From the NCBI RefSeq assembly GCF_047675955.1, contig NC_132910.1:112947143-113011142 (forward strand): a stretch of DNA of 64,000 nt. The letters run 5' to 3'. Every line of letters begins with the position of its first letter. The stretch's first letter is position 1. Positions 47,300-60,261 of the stretch are shown here, piece after piece. Source of the DNA: Chlorocebus sabaeus. Its lineage: Eukaryota > Chordata > Mammalia > Primates > Cercopithecidae. Position numbers and translations under genes: made by a program. Below the pieces are notes generated by a model. The model was given only the letters and a program-made list of their open reading frames with translations. It made no database searches and was not told the origin of the DNA.

Positions 47300-47948
47300 A
47301 AGTGATGGCTAGAACGTGGATAAATTGGAACCCTTGTGCACTGTTGGCGGAAATGTAAAACGGTGCAGCTGCTATGGAAAACACTATGGAGATTCCTCAA
47401 AAAATTAAAAATAGAATTACTATATGATCCAGCAATTCTATTTTAAAGTATATACTAAAAATAATTGAAAGCAGATCTCAAAGAAATAATTGCATACTCA
47501 TGTTTATTACAGCACTATTCACATAGCCAAGAGGTGGAAATAAACCCAATGGCCATCAATGGATGAATCAATTTTTTAAAAGTAGCATGTACATACAATG
47601 GAATATTATTCAGCATTTAAAATAAAGGAAATCCTGTCAAACATTACAGCATAGATGAACTGTGAGGACATTATGCTAAGTGAAATTCATTATACTGAGT
47701 GAAATAAGTCACTCGCAGAGAGACGTAGACTGTATGATTCCATCTATATGAGGTATCTAAACTACTTAAACTCAGAGAAACAGAAGGTAGAATGATGGTT
47801 GCCAATGGCTGGGGGAAGAGAAAATGGAGCGTTGCTATTCAATGAGTGCAGTTTCAGATTTTCAAGATGGAAAAGTTTCAAAGATCTGCTACACAACAAT
47901 GTACATAGAGTTAACACTACTGTATCACAAATTAAAATGATTCAAAGG
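47300..47948 (+). repeat. Old L1M 3' end
   Basis: Sense L1M: aaattggaacccttgtgcactg, gctgctatggaaaacactatggag, tgatccagcaattctattttaa, aagaggtggaaataaacccaatggcc, acattacagcatagatgaac and gaatgatggttgccaatggctgggg, ending tactgtatcacaaatt. Typical of an L1MA-L1MC 3' end. Confidence 0.85.
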
Positions 47949-47984
47949 ATAATTTTTGCATAGTTTTCTTTAACCTATAATTTT

Positions 47985-48110
47985 AAAGAGGTTCATGCTC
48001 AAGTTTATCCCCATCTTAGAGATGCAAACTGATATTTTAAAGTATAGTAACTAGGAATGGGCAAAACTGGAGTTCACATCTGCCTACCACTAACAACTTT
48101 GATTTTTCCA
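47985..48110 (-). repeat. MIR SINE fragment (weak)
   Basis: ccccatcttagagatgcaaactg then aactggagttcacatctgcctacc fits antisense MIR. Confidence 0.4.
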
Positions 48111-49140
48111 CCTTCCATACTGGTAGCTTCAATCTTTTTTCTCCAAGAAAAAAGTCCAGGTTTATAGGTACCTGTATTGTAGCAGAAACTTTTGCAGATG
48201 GCACATATATGCTTATTAGTGATGAATCACCGGCACATAGATTTCAGGATCACAAGTAATTTTCAACCTCGTAAGTTGAAGAAGCTGGTGACATTGGTAC
48301 ATTCTTTGCTCTGGTGAAGACTGATTCCTAAATACAGGCAAATAGATGTAAGATTTTGATGGATCTGTGTATGAGGACTTAACAATATAAGCAACTATAA
48401 GATCAAAGCAACTCCTAATTTAAATTATTGGGTAATAAAAAGTCATGTATCCGAAGTTTAGCATTATCTTCCTCATATCAGACTCTGTTTTGTCAATTTA
48501 ACATTCATTCTTTCCATTAAATTTTTCTCAATCTAACATATAATTTATCTGATTCTCCAATTTACCTATCTTCGTTTCTTCTCTCTTTCTTTTGCTCCAT
48601 AAAGTTATATTTTCCTTTTGTCCAAGATTGTAGCTTTCTCTCTCTCTCCTGATTCAACCATGACTTTGATGGACTCCTGACCTTCATTTTAGCATCCCAC
48701 TATTGCTCACACAACCTTGTTATCTGGAGATTTCCCCCTCTGCATTCACACATGCTCATTCTCCTGTTTCCCTGAGCATGGTATTGAAACAAGCAAACAT
48801 AGGAAATGGCATTAAAATGATGGGTATCCTCTAGGAATTAGGACACTCCTATTGTCATTGCAAATATTTAGGCTGCAAACACCCTTCCTTTTTCATAATG
48901 CCAAAAAATGATATGTAGAATCAACATTTTTGGCAAAATCGAGTCTGAAGCTAACACCTCTTTCTTCTTTTTATTACTCCTAAGTATACAACTATAATGC
49001 AATTTAGTATTTATTTTTAAGATATTGAATGTCTTGGAAGAACAATATTATACAACATGTATTATCATCTATTTAATCCCCCAAGAAATCTTATTACCAA
49101 AAATGGAAAAGAGTATGCATTGGGGTGCTAGCTTGTTTAA
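48111..49140. other. Unique sequence
   Basis: No confident repeat. Some L2-like pyrimidine-rich stretches occur at about 48,480-48,800, too diverged to call. Confidence 0.4.
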
Positions 49141-49142
49141 TT

Positions 49143-49190
<48 letters not shown>

Positions 49191-49285
49191 TTCTTTTCTT
49201 TTCTTTTCTTTTCTTTTCTTTTCTTTTCTTTTCTTTTCTTTTCTTTTCTTTCTTTCCCTCCCTCCCTCCCTCCCTTCCTCCCTTC
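49141..49285. repeat. Stepwise pyrimidine microsatellite
   Basis: (TTTC) to about 49,190, (TTTTC) to about 49,250, then (CCCT) to about 49,285. The Lys/Glu/Arg-rich and Phe/Leu/Ser-rich frames across it are artefacts. Confidence 0.95.
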
Positions 49286-49290
49286 TTTTC

Positions 49291-50004
49291 TTTCTTGCGT
49301 TAGGATGATTTTTACTTCGACTTCTACTCCACACACATTTCTGTCAGTATAAGTCACCTCTTCTACTCTGATACAGTTCTCCTTTTTAAAACCTAACTGG
49401 AACAATTACTGGAACAATTACTTACCCTTTGAGAAGTATCATATTCCATCAAAACTCTTGACATTGCCCTCCTTCTCATATTTGTCAGACTACTGCCATG
49501 TTAAAACTGAATTATACAATTGTTAGCACATGTTTTCTGTTTGCTAAATGATTGATTCTCTGTTTAATGTATTTTGCAAGGAATGTCTTAATAATGAGAA
49601 AGGTGGATAAGAATTGTAACACTGATATTACATGGATGCTTCCCATTAGTCCATCAGTGTATGGTTATGCAAAAATAACTGAGGAATGGAATTTATGTAA
49701 TATAAATATATCTAAGACAGAAGAATTTTTATTCATGTGGCTAAAATCACACTTCTTTGTCTACTCCAAAATTGCATAAATTTTGTTTTGGGAATTCATA
49801 AAATTTGGTTAAGCAATTTAGAACTTAAACCAAAGGAAATTCTTTTATATCTTGACTTGTGTAAAATATCATGATCCGTGTTCTAAATTCATATTGCACA
49901 TAAGAAATAAATAATGTAGCATTTAAAGTCCTAGATTTAAAAATAGATATTTCTTATACTCAAGACTGTTTGAAGAGAAAGAATGTCATGTGAACATGAT
50001 CCGA
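49291..50004. other. Unique sequence
   Basis: Nothing recognised beyond a 12-bp doublet (ctggaacaatta) at about 49,398-49,421. Confidence 0.45.
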
Positions 50005-50225
50005 AACGTAGGCTGCCTTGTCTGCAAGGTAACAAATGCTAGGTATTGCTGGCAAATCATCAGAAGCGTGGTCCAGATCCTCCCTCACAGCCTCAGAAGA
50101 AACCTACCTTGCCAACACCTTGATCTCAGACTTCTAGCCTCTAGAACTCGAGCACAATACATGTTTGTTGTTTAAGACACCCAATGTGCATTATTTTGTT
50201 ATGACAGCCCTAGCAAACTAAGACA
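50005..50225 (+). repeat. MLT1-type LTR, 3' half
   Basis: ctggcaaatcatcagaagcg, ccctcacagcctcagaagaaacc, ccaacaccttgatctcagacttctagcctc, tgtttgttgtttaagacaccc and the terminus ccctagcaaactaagaca. The 5' half is missing. Confidence 0.9.
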
Positions 50226-51469
50226 AACAATGTAGGAAAAGCACAAGAGACACTGCTTGCTGTCTGGATTCCCAGCACCTGTTAACACACGGATCTGAAG
50301 GGTCAGAGGGATGAGGAAAAGTTACTGGTCCCTACAGAAAAAGAAGACTGTAGGGAGGTGACACTTTTCTTAGAGGGATGCAGCCAGTCCAGGAAACCTC
50401 TCAAGTTGAATGGGGAAAAAATACCTTAAATTGGCTTTGCCAGTTCCCATTTACAGGTGTCTTTTCTGAGTCACCTACTTGATGAATTCAACTGAAAAGC
50501 CAGTGATATTATCCTCCCATGTTTCACCCTCGGGAGGCACAGAGTGGAGTGGAGATGCCTAGAGATGCATCTGGAGGGGCAGAAAAAAATATTCACCACA
50601 CTCTCAGTAGCCTTTAAAGTATTTATTTATTTATTAACTATTTACTAATTTTCTATCATAAAGGTTTTTTTACAGTTAGAGTAATTTGAATTAAAAGGTA
50701 CTTCTAAAAAAAAATCTTTGGAGTCTAGTCATATTCTATTTCTCTAAGAAAGATTTCCACAAAATGTTTTTATCTAAAAGGATAGTAAGCATAGAAGGTG
50801 GGAAAAACAGTGCTGGAAAGTGACATTCATTACTTATAACTTTCATTATATAGAATGTTGATTGTATAGGAAAATATGATAGACACCATAATAATTAATG
50901 TTTTAAAAACTATAATATTGCTTGTGCTAGGTTGAGGTGTTGTTATACAGGATAATATACACAAAGAGGAAAGCATGATCAATTGTGAAAATTTCGGAAA
51001 ATATGGGTTTTTATGTTAACAGTTTTTAAAATCAACTATACACATAAGTGACCTACATAGCTGGAAATTTTGCAGATAAATGTATATTGGCATCTTAATG
51101 TTTAAAGTGGAATAATTTCCCGAAAAGCATTAAGTCACAGAAGCCATAATAATTGAAGGAGCTTTCAAAAAAAAAAAAAAAAAAAAGGGAATTCCAGGCC
51201 GAGAACGCAATCACAACACTTTCCACATGTTATTGGCATTGTGACATTCTCGGTCATTCAGAATTTAAACCGTGCAATCAGCACAAATTCTTCAATCTTC
51301 CTAATAAAAAGTTTTTAACACCCAAGCTCTTTTTATTACGTATCTGTAACATTGCTCTGATCAGCTTGTCAAATATACATTTCTTTCCTTTCCATTGTAC
51401 CTGTCCTAGTGCAGATTTTCAGTACATTTCCTGGGATGATTGAGGTAGACACTTAATTGGTTTCTCTGC
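50226..51469. other. Unique sequence
   Basis: Nothing recognised. Poly(A) run at 51,167-51,186. Confidence 0.45.
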
Positions 51470-51905
51470 TTCAGGTCTTTCTTATCTTCATTCCTTTCTA
51501 CACATTTCTTCCAGATTAATCTTTCTAAAGGATTGCCAACATCATGTCGTTATCCACTAAACAGCCTGTCATGGTTTTCCGTTGCTCCAGTGACCATATA
51601 ATTTGTCATCCAAACTGGAAGACATTTGAGAGTGAAAGAGGCATGATTAATAATCACTCTCAGTCAACGGGTGCAAACCAGGATTCTCCTGGCTTCTACC
51701 CATTCCTGCAACTTTTCTTTGATTTCTTCCAAAATTTTCATGAATCCCATTCATACAAACTGAATTACTATATATCTGGACTACTCCCTTCAGTTTTTCC
51801 ATAATTTAATTGTGGATTCATAGCTTTCAGATTTTTTGAGGATAAAAATTAGATAATATAAATACACGGAACACACTGGGCACTCAAAGAACATTTCTGA
51901 TCATC
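51470..51905 (+). repeat. L2 LINE fragment, 3' region
   Basis: The order ccagattaatctttctaaagg, atcatgtcgttatccactaaac and ctgtcatggttttccgttgctcc fits L2 (ccagagtgatctttctaaa ... atcatgtcactcc ... aatggcttcccattgctc). It weakens after 51,650. Confidence 0.5.
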
Positions 51906-53609
51906 TTATTTAATCAACGTCATTAAAATACATGCAGAATATCCACTCTTAACATGGAACACTGGCAATAAATATCAGGCTGGTAGTCTTGCATCTGTTG
52001 ACATTGTTAAACACTGATTAATCAAAATGTTTCTTATAGTTTTTTGGATAAGTCTCTGCAAAAAAATTATTATTTACTTTTCCCTGCTAGCATTGATAAA
52101 TATAAATTTGGATTGATAAAACAGTAACATTGGGTTAATGCAAACATAATCCTATTATAAAGCATTCTGAATGTTTTGTTATATTTTGGAACACACATAC
52201 ATACACACACGCACACACAATCATTATTTTAACAGTGTTATATGCATAAGGTAAAACTAATTTTTCATTTAAATTGTTATATCGTGTTTTCTGTAACAAT
52301 TTAGAATTTTAGTTTTTTGAAGGATTACTGTATAATTTGAAATGACATTTGATGTCCCCTTCATTGAACAACTCAGGAATGTTAAATTATGTCTCGATTA
52401 GGATGTAGAAAGTAAACTCTGTCTTCGAGAATGTCTCAGGCATATGTCAGAAGGATATTCTTCTATATAAACTATAAGCAATTCATTATTTCATGAATAA
52501 ATATATGTAAGATGGTCTTCAATGAGATAAATTTGATCTCTTGGAGTCAGTGTATTATGAATGTGGCCTATATTAAGATATCATTCTCCATAGATTAAAA
52601 TAAAATTAACAAGAATCTGTTTCCTGTATTACAATTTATCAAAATAAATTTCGTGATACTAATGGTGAGTTTTTCATGTTTGTTTCTTCCTTTAAATATT
52701 TAATCTAGCAGAATAAACTTTACTTCTAGCATCTTATTTTCAGTCTTTTAATTTTTGCCATATGATGTACATATTACTGGAGCATTAATCCCCAATGATG
52801 TTACATTCTATGTATTTTCAACAAAGAGATTTTTATGGATTTTATTATGTTTAATAAATTATTTAAATTCTTTTATTTTTGTGGTTCAACTTCAATTATT
52901 CAATATTTTTAACTTAAGAGTTATTATTATTGATTCCATGATGGATATTCTTCCTCAAATATACATTCAGAATTATAAATAAATTTTGTATATATTGTTT
53001 AAAATAATGCTAGTTTTTATAATTCACTCACAATGTACTTTGCTTCCCAAAGAAAAGTGTAATCAGTTATAAATTCTTGTCAAATGTTATGTTGATATTT
53101 TAAAAATCTAAAATGTTCTTAACCATGTATAGTTGAACTATTTGAATACTGCATACAGTAATTTTTGAATACTATTAATTTGTTTAGAATTTTCTTTGAG
53201 TGGCTAAGCAACTTTAACCCACTTCTGTCTGCAGTATCACAAGTTATTAGTGATGCTTTAAATATTGATTAGATCCTTGTAATCTTATTTTTAAAAGGTC
53301 TAAAATCCCTTGGATCAAACTGTATACTTGAAACCCCACCTTCACTAAGTCATAGTCTAATTTAGTATAAAAAACTGTATTAGTGTAATACAAATATTTA
53401 CTTCCTGGAAATTTATTAGTTAGAACTATATATGAGAATTCTGTACTTATATCTTTTCAGACTAAGAATTTTTGACACTTATACTTTCTGAACCAGAATT
53501 TATCATCATTACAATAAATATGTACATAATAATGCAGTTTCTGGCCAAAACATAAATGTGAAGTTTTGTTCTAAAAATTTGTTTTAATTAAACTGTAGAA
53601 TTCCAGGTT
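51906..53609. other. Unique AT-rich stretch
   Basis: Contains a small CA run at about 52,194-52,220. No repeat family or exon recognised. Confidence 0.45.
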
Positions 53610-53760
53610 TAGTAGGTGCCTTAAAGATGCTTTGTTGAAGAAGTTTTCCTACCACATTCTTGAGGTATGGCCATCCAAGCTTCTACTTAAACAGCCAAGG
53701 AGCAAGGTCACACGAGGTAGTTTATTGTTGGATAATTCTCAATGTAATTATTGAAGTAAC
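53610..53760 (+). repeat. CR1/L3-like ancient LINE remnant (weak)
   Basis: gccatccaagcttctacttaaacagccaagg then aggtagtttattgttggataattct resembles old CR1/L3 3' sequence (ccaatctctgcttgaacacctcc ... ccattgttggacagctct). Confidence 0.35.
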
Positions 53761-54754
53761 CAGAAAAAGTGACTGAAATGACTTGGAGCTCAAAAGTAAC
53801 ACCTGACTTGACTATTCAGAATGTCAAAGAATATGGGCATATACTGATTTCACTTATAAAATAATAAAAAGATATTTAACTTTTATTTCTTTTATTCTCA
53901 ATTTTTATACATTAGACTGCATTCATCACACAAAACACACATAGATCATTGAATTGTAACTCAGGATGTTAAAGATTATACAAGACACATGTTTTTTACC
54001 TGAAAATAAAATAAGATTTTTAAATGGGCCAACAACATTGAAGAAAAATTAGTGTTCTTTTTGCTTTCAGTATGTACATTCTATTACTGATTTGATTAGT
54101 ATAGGTTGATTTTTCACTCAAGTGTAAAGAATTATTGATATTTCAACTCATTTTTATGTCTATTGTGTGAGATTTAATTAATTTTGATGATCTCATGGTG
54201 TTTTATTGAAATGTATAGAAATCCTTGTGATTTGTCTAGCAAGGTGATTATTAAAAGTTTTGACTTGGGAAGGGAATGACCTTTGTCTGCACTTTGCTGA
54301 TGTTAACATATTCTTATTTTGAGTTAATGTTTACTTAGAGCAGAAATGTGTCACAGTAGGTATACATTGGTGTGTGCATGGAATCGCACTTTCAAGCCTG
54401 CCACACTTGAGAGTATTACTGAGTAGGAAGGTCATACCTTGCATTTAAACATTAGCTTTATGTTAATTCAAAATTTTCTGAGAACTGTTATCACTGTCCT
54501 TAGTATCTAATATTCAGAGCCCAAATGATGACATTTTTCTTTGTGTTAAGAACAAATATACTCAGAAAGATGATAAATCATTTATTAGACACACATTAAA
54601 CAAAGTCATTTCATTTTCTAAGCATTGTGGTAAGCTAAGAAGGTATAATTTTTCCCTCAGTCAAAGAAAAGAACAAAGAATAACAATAATGCAATATTTT
54701 AATAAAATTATAAAGGTGTACAATTAAACCTAGAAAGAACGAATGCTTTTTTGG
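53761..54754. other. Unique sequence
   Basis: Nothing recognised. Confidence 0.45.
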
Positions 54755-54900
54755 TGGTCATTGGTATATTCTAGTTACACAGATGAAGAAATTGAGGTCA
54801 GATAACCTTTAATTTGTCCAAGGTCAGTCAGTGTGGAGCTGAGATTTGAGTCCATGGACTATGGCTCCATGTACTATGCTACTTACAGTTAACCAGACAG
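54755..54900 (-). repeat. MIR SINE, antisense
   Basis: cacagatgaagaaattgaggtcag, tttgtccaaggtcagtcagtgtgg, gctgagatttgagtccatgg and atgtactatgctac fit the reverse of MIR. Confidence 0.7.
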
Positions 54901-55479
54901 CAAAGACCATGTTATGACAGATAAAAAATTTCATGTTCATGGGTAATGAAAAAAAATCTCATTTATATATGGTAGTAAATTTAACCTAAATTAATTTAAA
55001 CTCAAGTAAATGCAAACTTTAAGTGATTTTTTGACCCATAAAGTTAATAGGAAGCTGTACTTCTTCAAATCTGAGTCTATGTGTGTTTGTGTATGCATAT
55101 ATACATATGTGTGTATGTGTGCGAATACACACACACACGAAAACTTGAGGCAAATTAAATTTAGCAAAGTTAATTTGATCAAAGAACTACTCATGAGTCA
55201 GACAGTACTCAGAACCAGAAAAGGTTCAGAGAGCTCCACCTAGCAAGGTGAGAAGTTAACCTGTATAGGGTGAACACAGAAGCAAAGTAGAGAAATCATC
55301 AGATTGGCTATAGCTAAGCATTTGTTTTATTTCTGTATGGTTTGATTAACTGGCTACCTATGATTGGATGAATCTCGACTGTGACTGAGTGAAGCCCACA
55401 TATTCATTATAAAAAATTTATACACTCCTAAGTAAGGTTTCAGCAGCCTGAGACTAAGAGCCTCCTGCCTATTTACACA

Positions 55480-55520
<41 letters not shown>

Positions 55521-56524
55521 CCTCTACATAATCTGGAAATGAGAAGCATGTGGACTCTATTCTTCCAAATATTATTGTCTTTAAAATCTGAATTGCCAAA
55601 AATGAAAATATTTTCCTGAGATGTGTGTGTATTTAAATTTAATCACTCACTCTGTGCTTAGTGGTCATTTTTAAAAATTTATTTCTAATTAGGTTGAATG
55701 TACTGGTTACACTTTATCAAACAACTCATGTGTTTTCAGGAATAAGTTATTTCTTATTTCTTCTTCTGCATCTTTCATGTAGTAGTTATATATATGTATG
55801 TGGGTGTATATATATATATCAAATCACTATATACATATATGTATATATGTGTGTCAAATCATATGTTCTTTAATTTTTCTATTAGCAATGTTGGAACACT
55901 AAGAATATGAGGTAAATAGAATTAGTGTTGCTATCCTCTTGAAAACAATGTTATTAAAATTGCATGACATAGGCAAGTTCAAAGCAATGATTTTTAAAGG
56001 TATAAAATCATATATTAAATGAAAAGTTTTAGCTTGGTAGAATTTTACTGTTTTAAAATCTATTAATATTTTTCTTCATAAGGTTATTGAGTGTCTTAAA
56101 GCAATCAAAATTATCAGATTAATTATTCATAATTAGTATTTCTGCTCCTGCTTATTTTTTATTGTGATATATATCACAATAAAATATACATATATATATA
56201 TTTTCTTTTGGTATGAGGAATCAAATAAACTTTTTTTCCAGGTCTCTATTTAATGGATTTTAATTAAATTTAATTTTCATGTGAGATGTGTTCTTTTAAT
56301 TTTGATGAGCTAAGTTATGTATCTACATTCAAGAAGGTGCTACTTTTGGTTTAAAAAAAAAAGAATAAAACAAAATAATTTGTTTCATTTTCACGTGATT
56401 CCTTGTGGTTTCTAAATAAACACCATAACCTAGAAGGTTTTAAAGGCTGATTACTTTACAGCAAGTGAATGAACCGAAAAGCTAAACATATTTTCTCTGT
56501 TTCTCTCGAAGTTAATCACTGAAG
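54901..56524. other. Unique sequence with microsatellites
   Basis: TG/CA-rich runs at about 55,080-55,138, a clean (AC)n at 55,482-55,516, a TA/TG run at about 55,785-55,852 and a perfect palindrome at 56,157-56,184. No family repeats recognised. Confidence 0.5.
56157..56184. repeat. Perfect 28-bp palindrome
   Basis: Two 14-base arms, ttttattgtgatat and atatcacaataaaa, are exact reverse complements with no spacer. The next base on each side breaks the symmetry. Confidence 0.95.
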
Positions 56525-56895
56525 TGAGCTTATTCATTTGTTTAGTCATTCAAATAAATATTGACGACGTATTGTGTGACAGGCAGAGAAAAACAGAAAG
56601 AGTTATAAGAATTATTATTTTTGACAGAGTAATGAGGGAAGATGTCTTGAATATTAAACATTTCAGTAGACACCCAAAAGCTGTGAATGAGGGAGCCACA
56701 TGATTTCTTGAGGGCAAGGGTTCCATGCAGAAAGAATGGTGAGTGCAGAGGGTCTGAGGAAGAGTCTGCTTAGTAAGTTTCAGAAACAGAAGAGGCTGGT
56801 ATGATGGGAGTATAGGAAGTGAGTATAGTGAAGGAGATAACTGAGTTGCACTGGGAAGTGGGAGGATGGGAGATGAAGCAGACACTCAAGACAGA
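56525..56895 (-). repeat. Antisense L2 LINE
   Basis: gtcattcaaataaatattgacgacgtattgtgtgacaggc, then ggttccatgcagaaagaatggtgagtgcagagg and ggctggtatgatgggagta, fit the reverse complement of the L2 3' end and ORF2 end. Confidence 0.65.
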
Positions 56896-56900
56896 GACCT

Positions 56901-57062
56901 TTTTTAAAAAAAATTTACTTTAAGTTCTGGGATACAAGTGCAAAACGTACAGGTTTGTTACATAGGTATCCATGTGCCATGGTGGTTTGCTGCACCTATC
57001 AACCTGTCATCTAGGTTTTAAGCCCCACATGCATTAGGTATTTGTGCTAATGCTCTCCCTTT
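56901..57062 (-). repeat. L1P 3' UTR fragment
   Basis: aaaatttactttaagttctggg, taggtatccatgtgccatggtggtttgctgc and aacctgtcatctaggttttaag are the antisense of a primate L1 3' UTR. Truncated to about 160 bp. Confidence 0.85.
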
Positions 57063-57390
57063 TTTACCATGTCAGAAAGTTCCCTTAGGCGTGGTATTAA
57101 AGTGCATATCAATGAGATCATAAAATATTTAATCCTTTTTGTCTGCCTTCTTTTTATCACCATCTTTGTGAGATTAGTCCATGTTGATTAGTGTTTTTGT
57201 AATTCATTCTTTGTTATTGATGGGTAAGTATTCAATTGCAGGTGTATTATCTTAATTTGTTTTCCATTCTTCTGTTCATTACCTTTGTATATTGTTTCCC
57301 CTCTGAAATTTACCATGAATAAAGCTGATATAAATATTCTTCTTCAAGTCTGTTTGTTGACATATATTTTTATTTTTTTCTTGACATATT

Positions 57391-57864
57391 TGTATTAGTT
57401 TTCTAGGGTTAAACTTGTAACAAAGTTGTAACAAACTAAGTGGCTCAAAACAATGGAAATATTGTATCACAGTTTTAGAGACTAGGAGCCTGAAATCAAG
57501 GTTCTGTCAGCTGGGCTATGGTCTCTCTGAACCCTGTAGCGGAATCATTGCTTGCCCCTTCCTAGTTTCTGGTAGTTTGCTGGCAATTGTTGGCAGTCCT
57601 TGATGTATGGCTGCATAACTCCAACCTCTGCCTTTATTAACACATGATGTTTCCCTTGTGTGTCTTTATTGTTGCAAGCAGTTGTCTTATAAGGACACCA
57701 ATCATATTGGATCAGGGGCCCACCCTCCTTCAGTAGGATCTCATCTTGGCTTAACTAATTACATCTGCAAGAACCACATTTCCAAATAAAGTCAAATTCT
57801 GAAGTACTGGGGGTTAGGACCTTAACATATATTTTTTTGGAGTGGCACAATTCGACCCAAAACA
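57391..57864 (-). repeat. MLT1-type LTR, antisense
   Basis: The plus strand is the reverse of a complete MLT1: tgtattagttttctagggtt, gtgtgtctttattgttgc, ataaggacaccaatcatattggatcaggggcccaccc, tctcatcttggcttaactaattacatctgcaag and attcgacccaaaaca. LTR only, 474 bp. Confidence 0.9.
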
Positions 57865-57902
57865 AATACCCAGGAGTGGAATTGCTGGCTCATATGGTAG
57901 AA

Positions 57903-57929
57903 GTGTGTGTGTGTGTGTGTGTGTGTGTG
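57903..57929. repeat. (GT)n microsatellite
   Basis: A clean (GT)n run inside the antisense L1M. Confidence 0.95.
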
Positions 57930-58960
57930 AGTGACTTTACAATCCCACTCCCATGAAAAATGAATGAGAACTCCAATTTCACAAAGCTGGTATAGCAAGT
58001 TGGAGGTGACATCTAAATTTGGTTCTCTCTATTTACTGATGTATTAATTTCTTGAAACAATATTTTGTAGTTTTCAGTATAAAATTATGCTTAAATTGTG
58101 TTAGATTTCAGCTAAGTGTGGATACATTTTAGCGTTGCCACTATACCTATAATTTTTATCCGATTTTATTTTTCAAATGTTTGTCGTTAATCTATAAATA
58201 TGTAATAGATTTTTGCATATTGACTTAGTATCCTAAGAACTTGATAAACTCACTTATTACTTTTAGCACATTTGTGTACATATTTAGGATTATCTATGTA
58301 AACAACCATGTCATCTGCAATTTCTTTATATTCAGACATTCTACTTATTTTTCTGATTAATCATTGAATATAAGATGTGAGGATAAACATCACTGCATTT
58401 TTTTTTAGCTTATGAGGAAAGAATTCAACTTGTACCATTAAGCATGTTGTTAGTTGTAGGATATTTGTAAATGTCCTTTGGAAAATTAAGAATGTATTTT
58501 TCTATTACTACTTTGTTGAAAGTTTTTTAAAGTAGTAAGTGAAAGTAAGATGTTGTCACAAGATACCTCTCAATCCGTGAATAAACCCCATTTTACCATG
58601 TTGTATAATGCTTTTGTGTATTGCTGAATTTCATTTGTTATAACATAGTGAAAGATTCTGTATTGTTGTTCACAAAAGATACCTATCTTCCTTCTTCTTC
58701 TTCTTCTTTTTTTTGTAACGTTCGCAGCATTGAAAAAAGGATAATTCTGGGCTTTAAAATATGGCTTTAGTGTTCTTTTCTTTCTACTTTAAGAGTTTGA
58801 CCAAGGATAATGTTTTGACAACCTGAAATATTGACCAGAACTCAACAATGAAATCTTCTTATTCTGAAGTCTTCATTGTAAGAAATATTCTGAGTACAAA
58901 TGCAATTATTAAATAGAGTTCTAATTATGTTATCATTGCTTACTTCTAATCACATTTATC

Positions 58961-59557
58961 TTCTCTATCCTTATTTTTCAGTTTTTATAAAAACTTTTTT
59001 CTCCTCAGGATAAAATCTTTGGATATGTCCTTTTTCTTTTGCAGTTTAAAATTAAGTGTGACAATATGATCACGATGAAGCAACGGTTTTTGCAACCTAT
59101 GCTGATGATCTTGACTTCTTTGACTCTTTAGGATTGACTGCATCCTTTTTAGGCATGTTGAAGTCACTAGAGTTTTATCTGCATTTCCTTTTTGACTAAA
59201 TTGTAATTTTATTTTTTTCTTCATTTGGATCATGTATTGCTGGAAGTTAAGTAGTCTCTGTTCAAAATGAGCAGGATGTTTCTAACAACATGATATTTGT
59301 TTCCTTGATGAGAGTTATGCACAAATCATAAATTGGTCAAATCAGCCTTTCATTGCTTCAAACTTATTTTCATCTATTCCAAGGACTTGGCAATTTCTCT
59401 GGCCACAGTGGCATTACATGGTTTGTAATAGAAAAGGACTGAAATAGGTGAAAGTATTTTCCAACCTTGAACCATATGATGTGTTTAAGTATTCCAAATG
59501 AATTCACTGTGAAATACATGAGCATTACTGACCCTGGATAAAATGAAAATGCTAGTT
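58961..59557. other. Unique sequence
   Basis: A minus-strand frame at 58,985-59,233 (82 codons, Lys/Gln/His-rich) has no recognised family. Nothing else seen. Confidence 0.4.
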
Positions 59558-59570
59558 TGGGAAATGATTT

Positions 59571-59872
59571 GTTTGTTGTTGTTGTTGTTGTTGTTTTTGA
59601 GATGGAGTCTTGCTCTGTTGCCCAGGCTGGAGTGCAGTGACGCGATCTGGGCTCACTGCCTCCCAGGTTCAAGTGATTCTCCTGCCTCAGTCTCAGAGTA
59701 GCTGGGACTACAGGCATGTGCCACCATGCCTGGCTAGTTTTTTTGTATATTTTATGGAGACAGGGTCTCACCACGTTGGCTAGGCTGGTCTTGAACTCCT
59801 GACCTCAGGTGATCCACCTGCCTTGGCCTCCCAAAGTGCTGGGATTACAGGCATGAGCCACCGTGCAAGGCC
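59571..59872 (-). repeat. AluS with (TTG)n tail
   Basis: Antisense Alu. The tail is (TTG) repeats to about 59,594, then gagatggagtcttgctctgttgcccag, ending gcatgagccaccgtgcaaggcc. An approximate target duplication (tgggaaatgattt / tgggaactaattt) flanks it. Confidence 0.93.
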
Positions 59873-59886
59873 TGGGAACTAATTTT

Positions 59887-60261
59887 GAATGGCGATACAT
59901 TGGATGCTGTATATTAATTCACTGACAAAATGTGACCATTTAGTTTTCTTCCCTTTTGAAGAGTTTTAAAAGAGGCTTTGTTATTCTGATGTATAATTTT
60001 TTATGTTCTACATTTGAAATTAAATTTAAGTTAAATGAAATTGTGCTTGACATTTCAAGCCTATCAGAGCACAATGAGAACAAACATGAAATGTAGATTT
60101 ATTCTCTAAGTATAAATTTAGCTGTGATTTGGTCAAATTTCCAGGGGGGCAAAATATCATCCGGTGACAATAATACAGTTTTATGCAATTTTAAGATATT
60201 TTAAAACCTTGTTTTACCACTTTCTATTTCTGTGATCCTAAGAAAGTTATGTAGAGTCTGT
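59887..60261. other. Unique sequence
   Basis: Nothing recognised. Confidence 0.45.

Larger units (their letters stand above)
57063..58960 (-). pseudogene. Degraded antisense L1M (ORF2), split by an MLT1 LTR
   Basis: Before the LTR: gtgagattagtccatgttg, tatcttaatttgttttcc and ataaagctgatataaatattc. After it: aaatacccaggagtggaattgctggctcatatgg, which continues the L1 order. Then follows ORF2 antisense: aaccatgtcatctgcaatttc, cttagtatcctaagaacttgataaac, a ccatgttgtataatgcttttgtg stretch and gaactcaacaatgaaatcttcttattctg. Removing the MLT1 restores L1 order, so the L1 is older. No usable frame. Confidence 0.7.

Noticed and set aside
49025..49405. Frames of up to 103 codons over a TTTC/TTTTC array
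   Set aside because: Simple-repeat translation.
58985..59233. 82-codon minus-strand frame, Lys/Gln/His-rich
   Set aside because: No recognised family, no splice or promoter context, and it sits near degraded L1.
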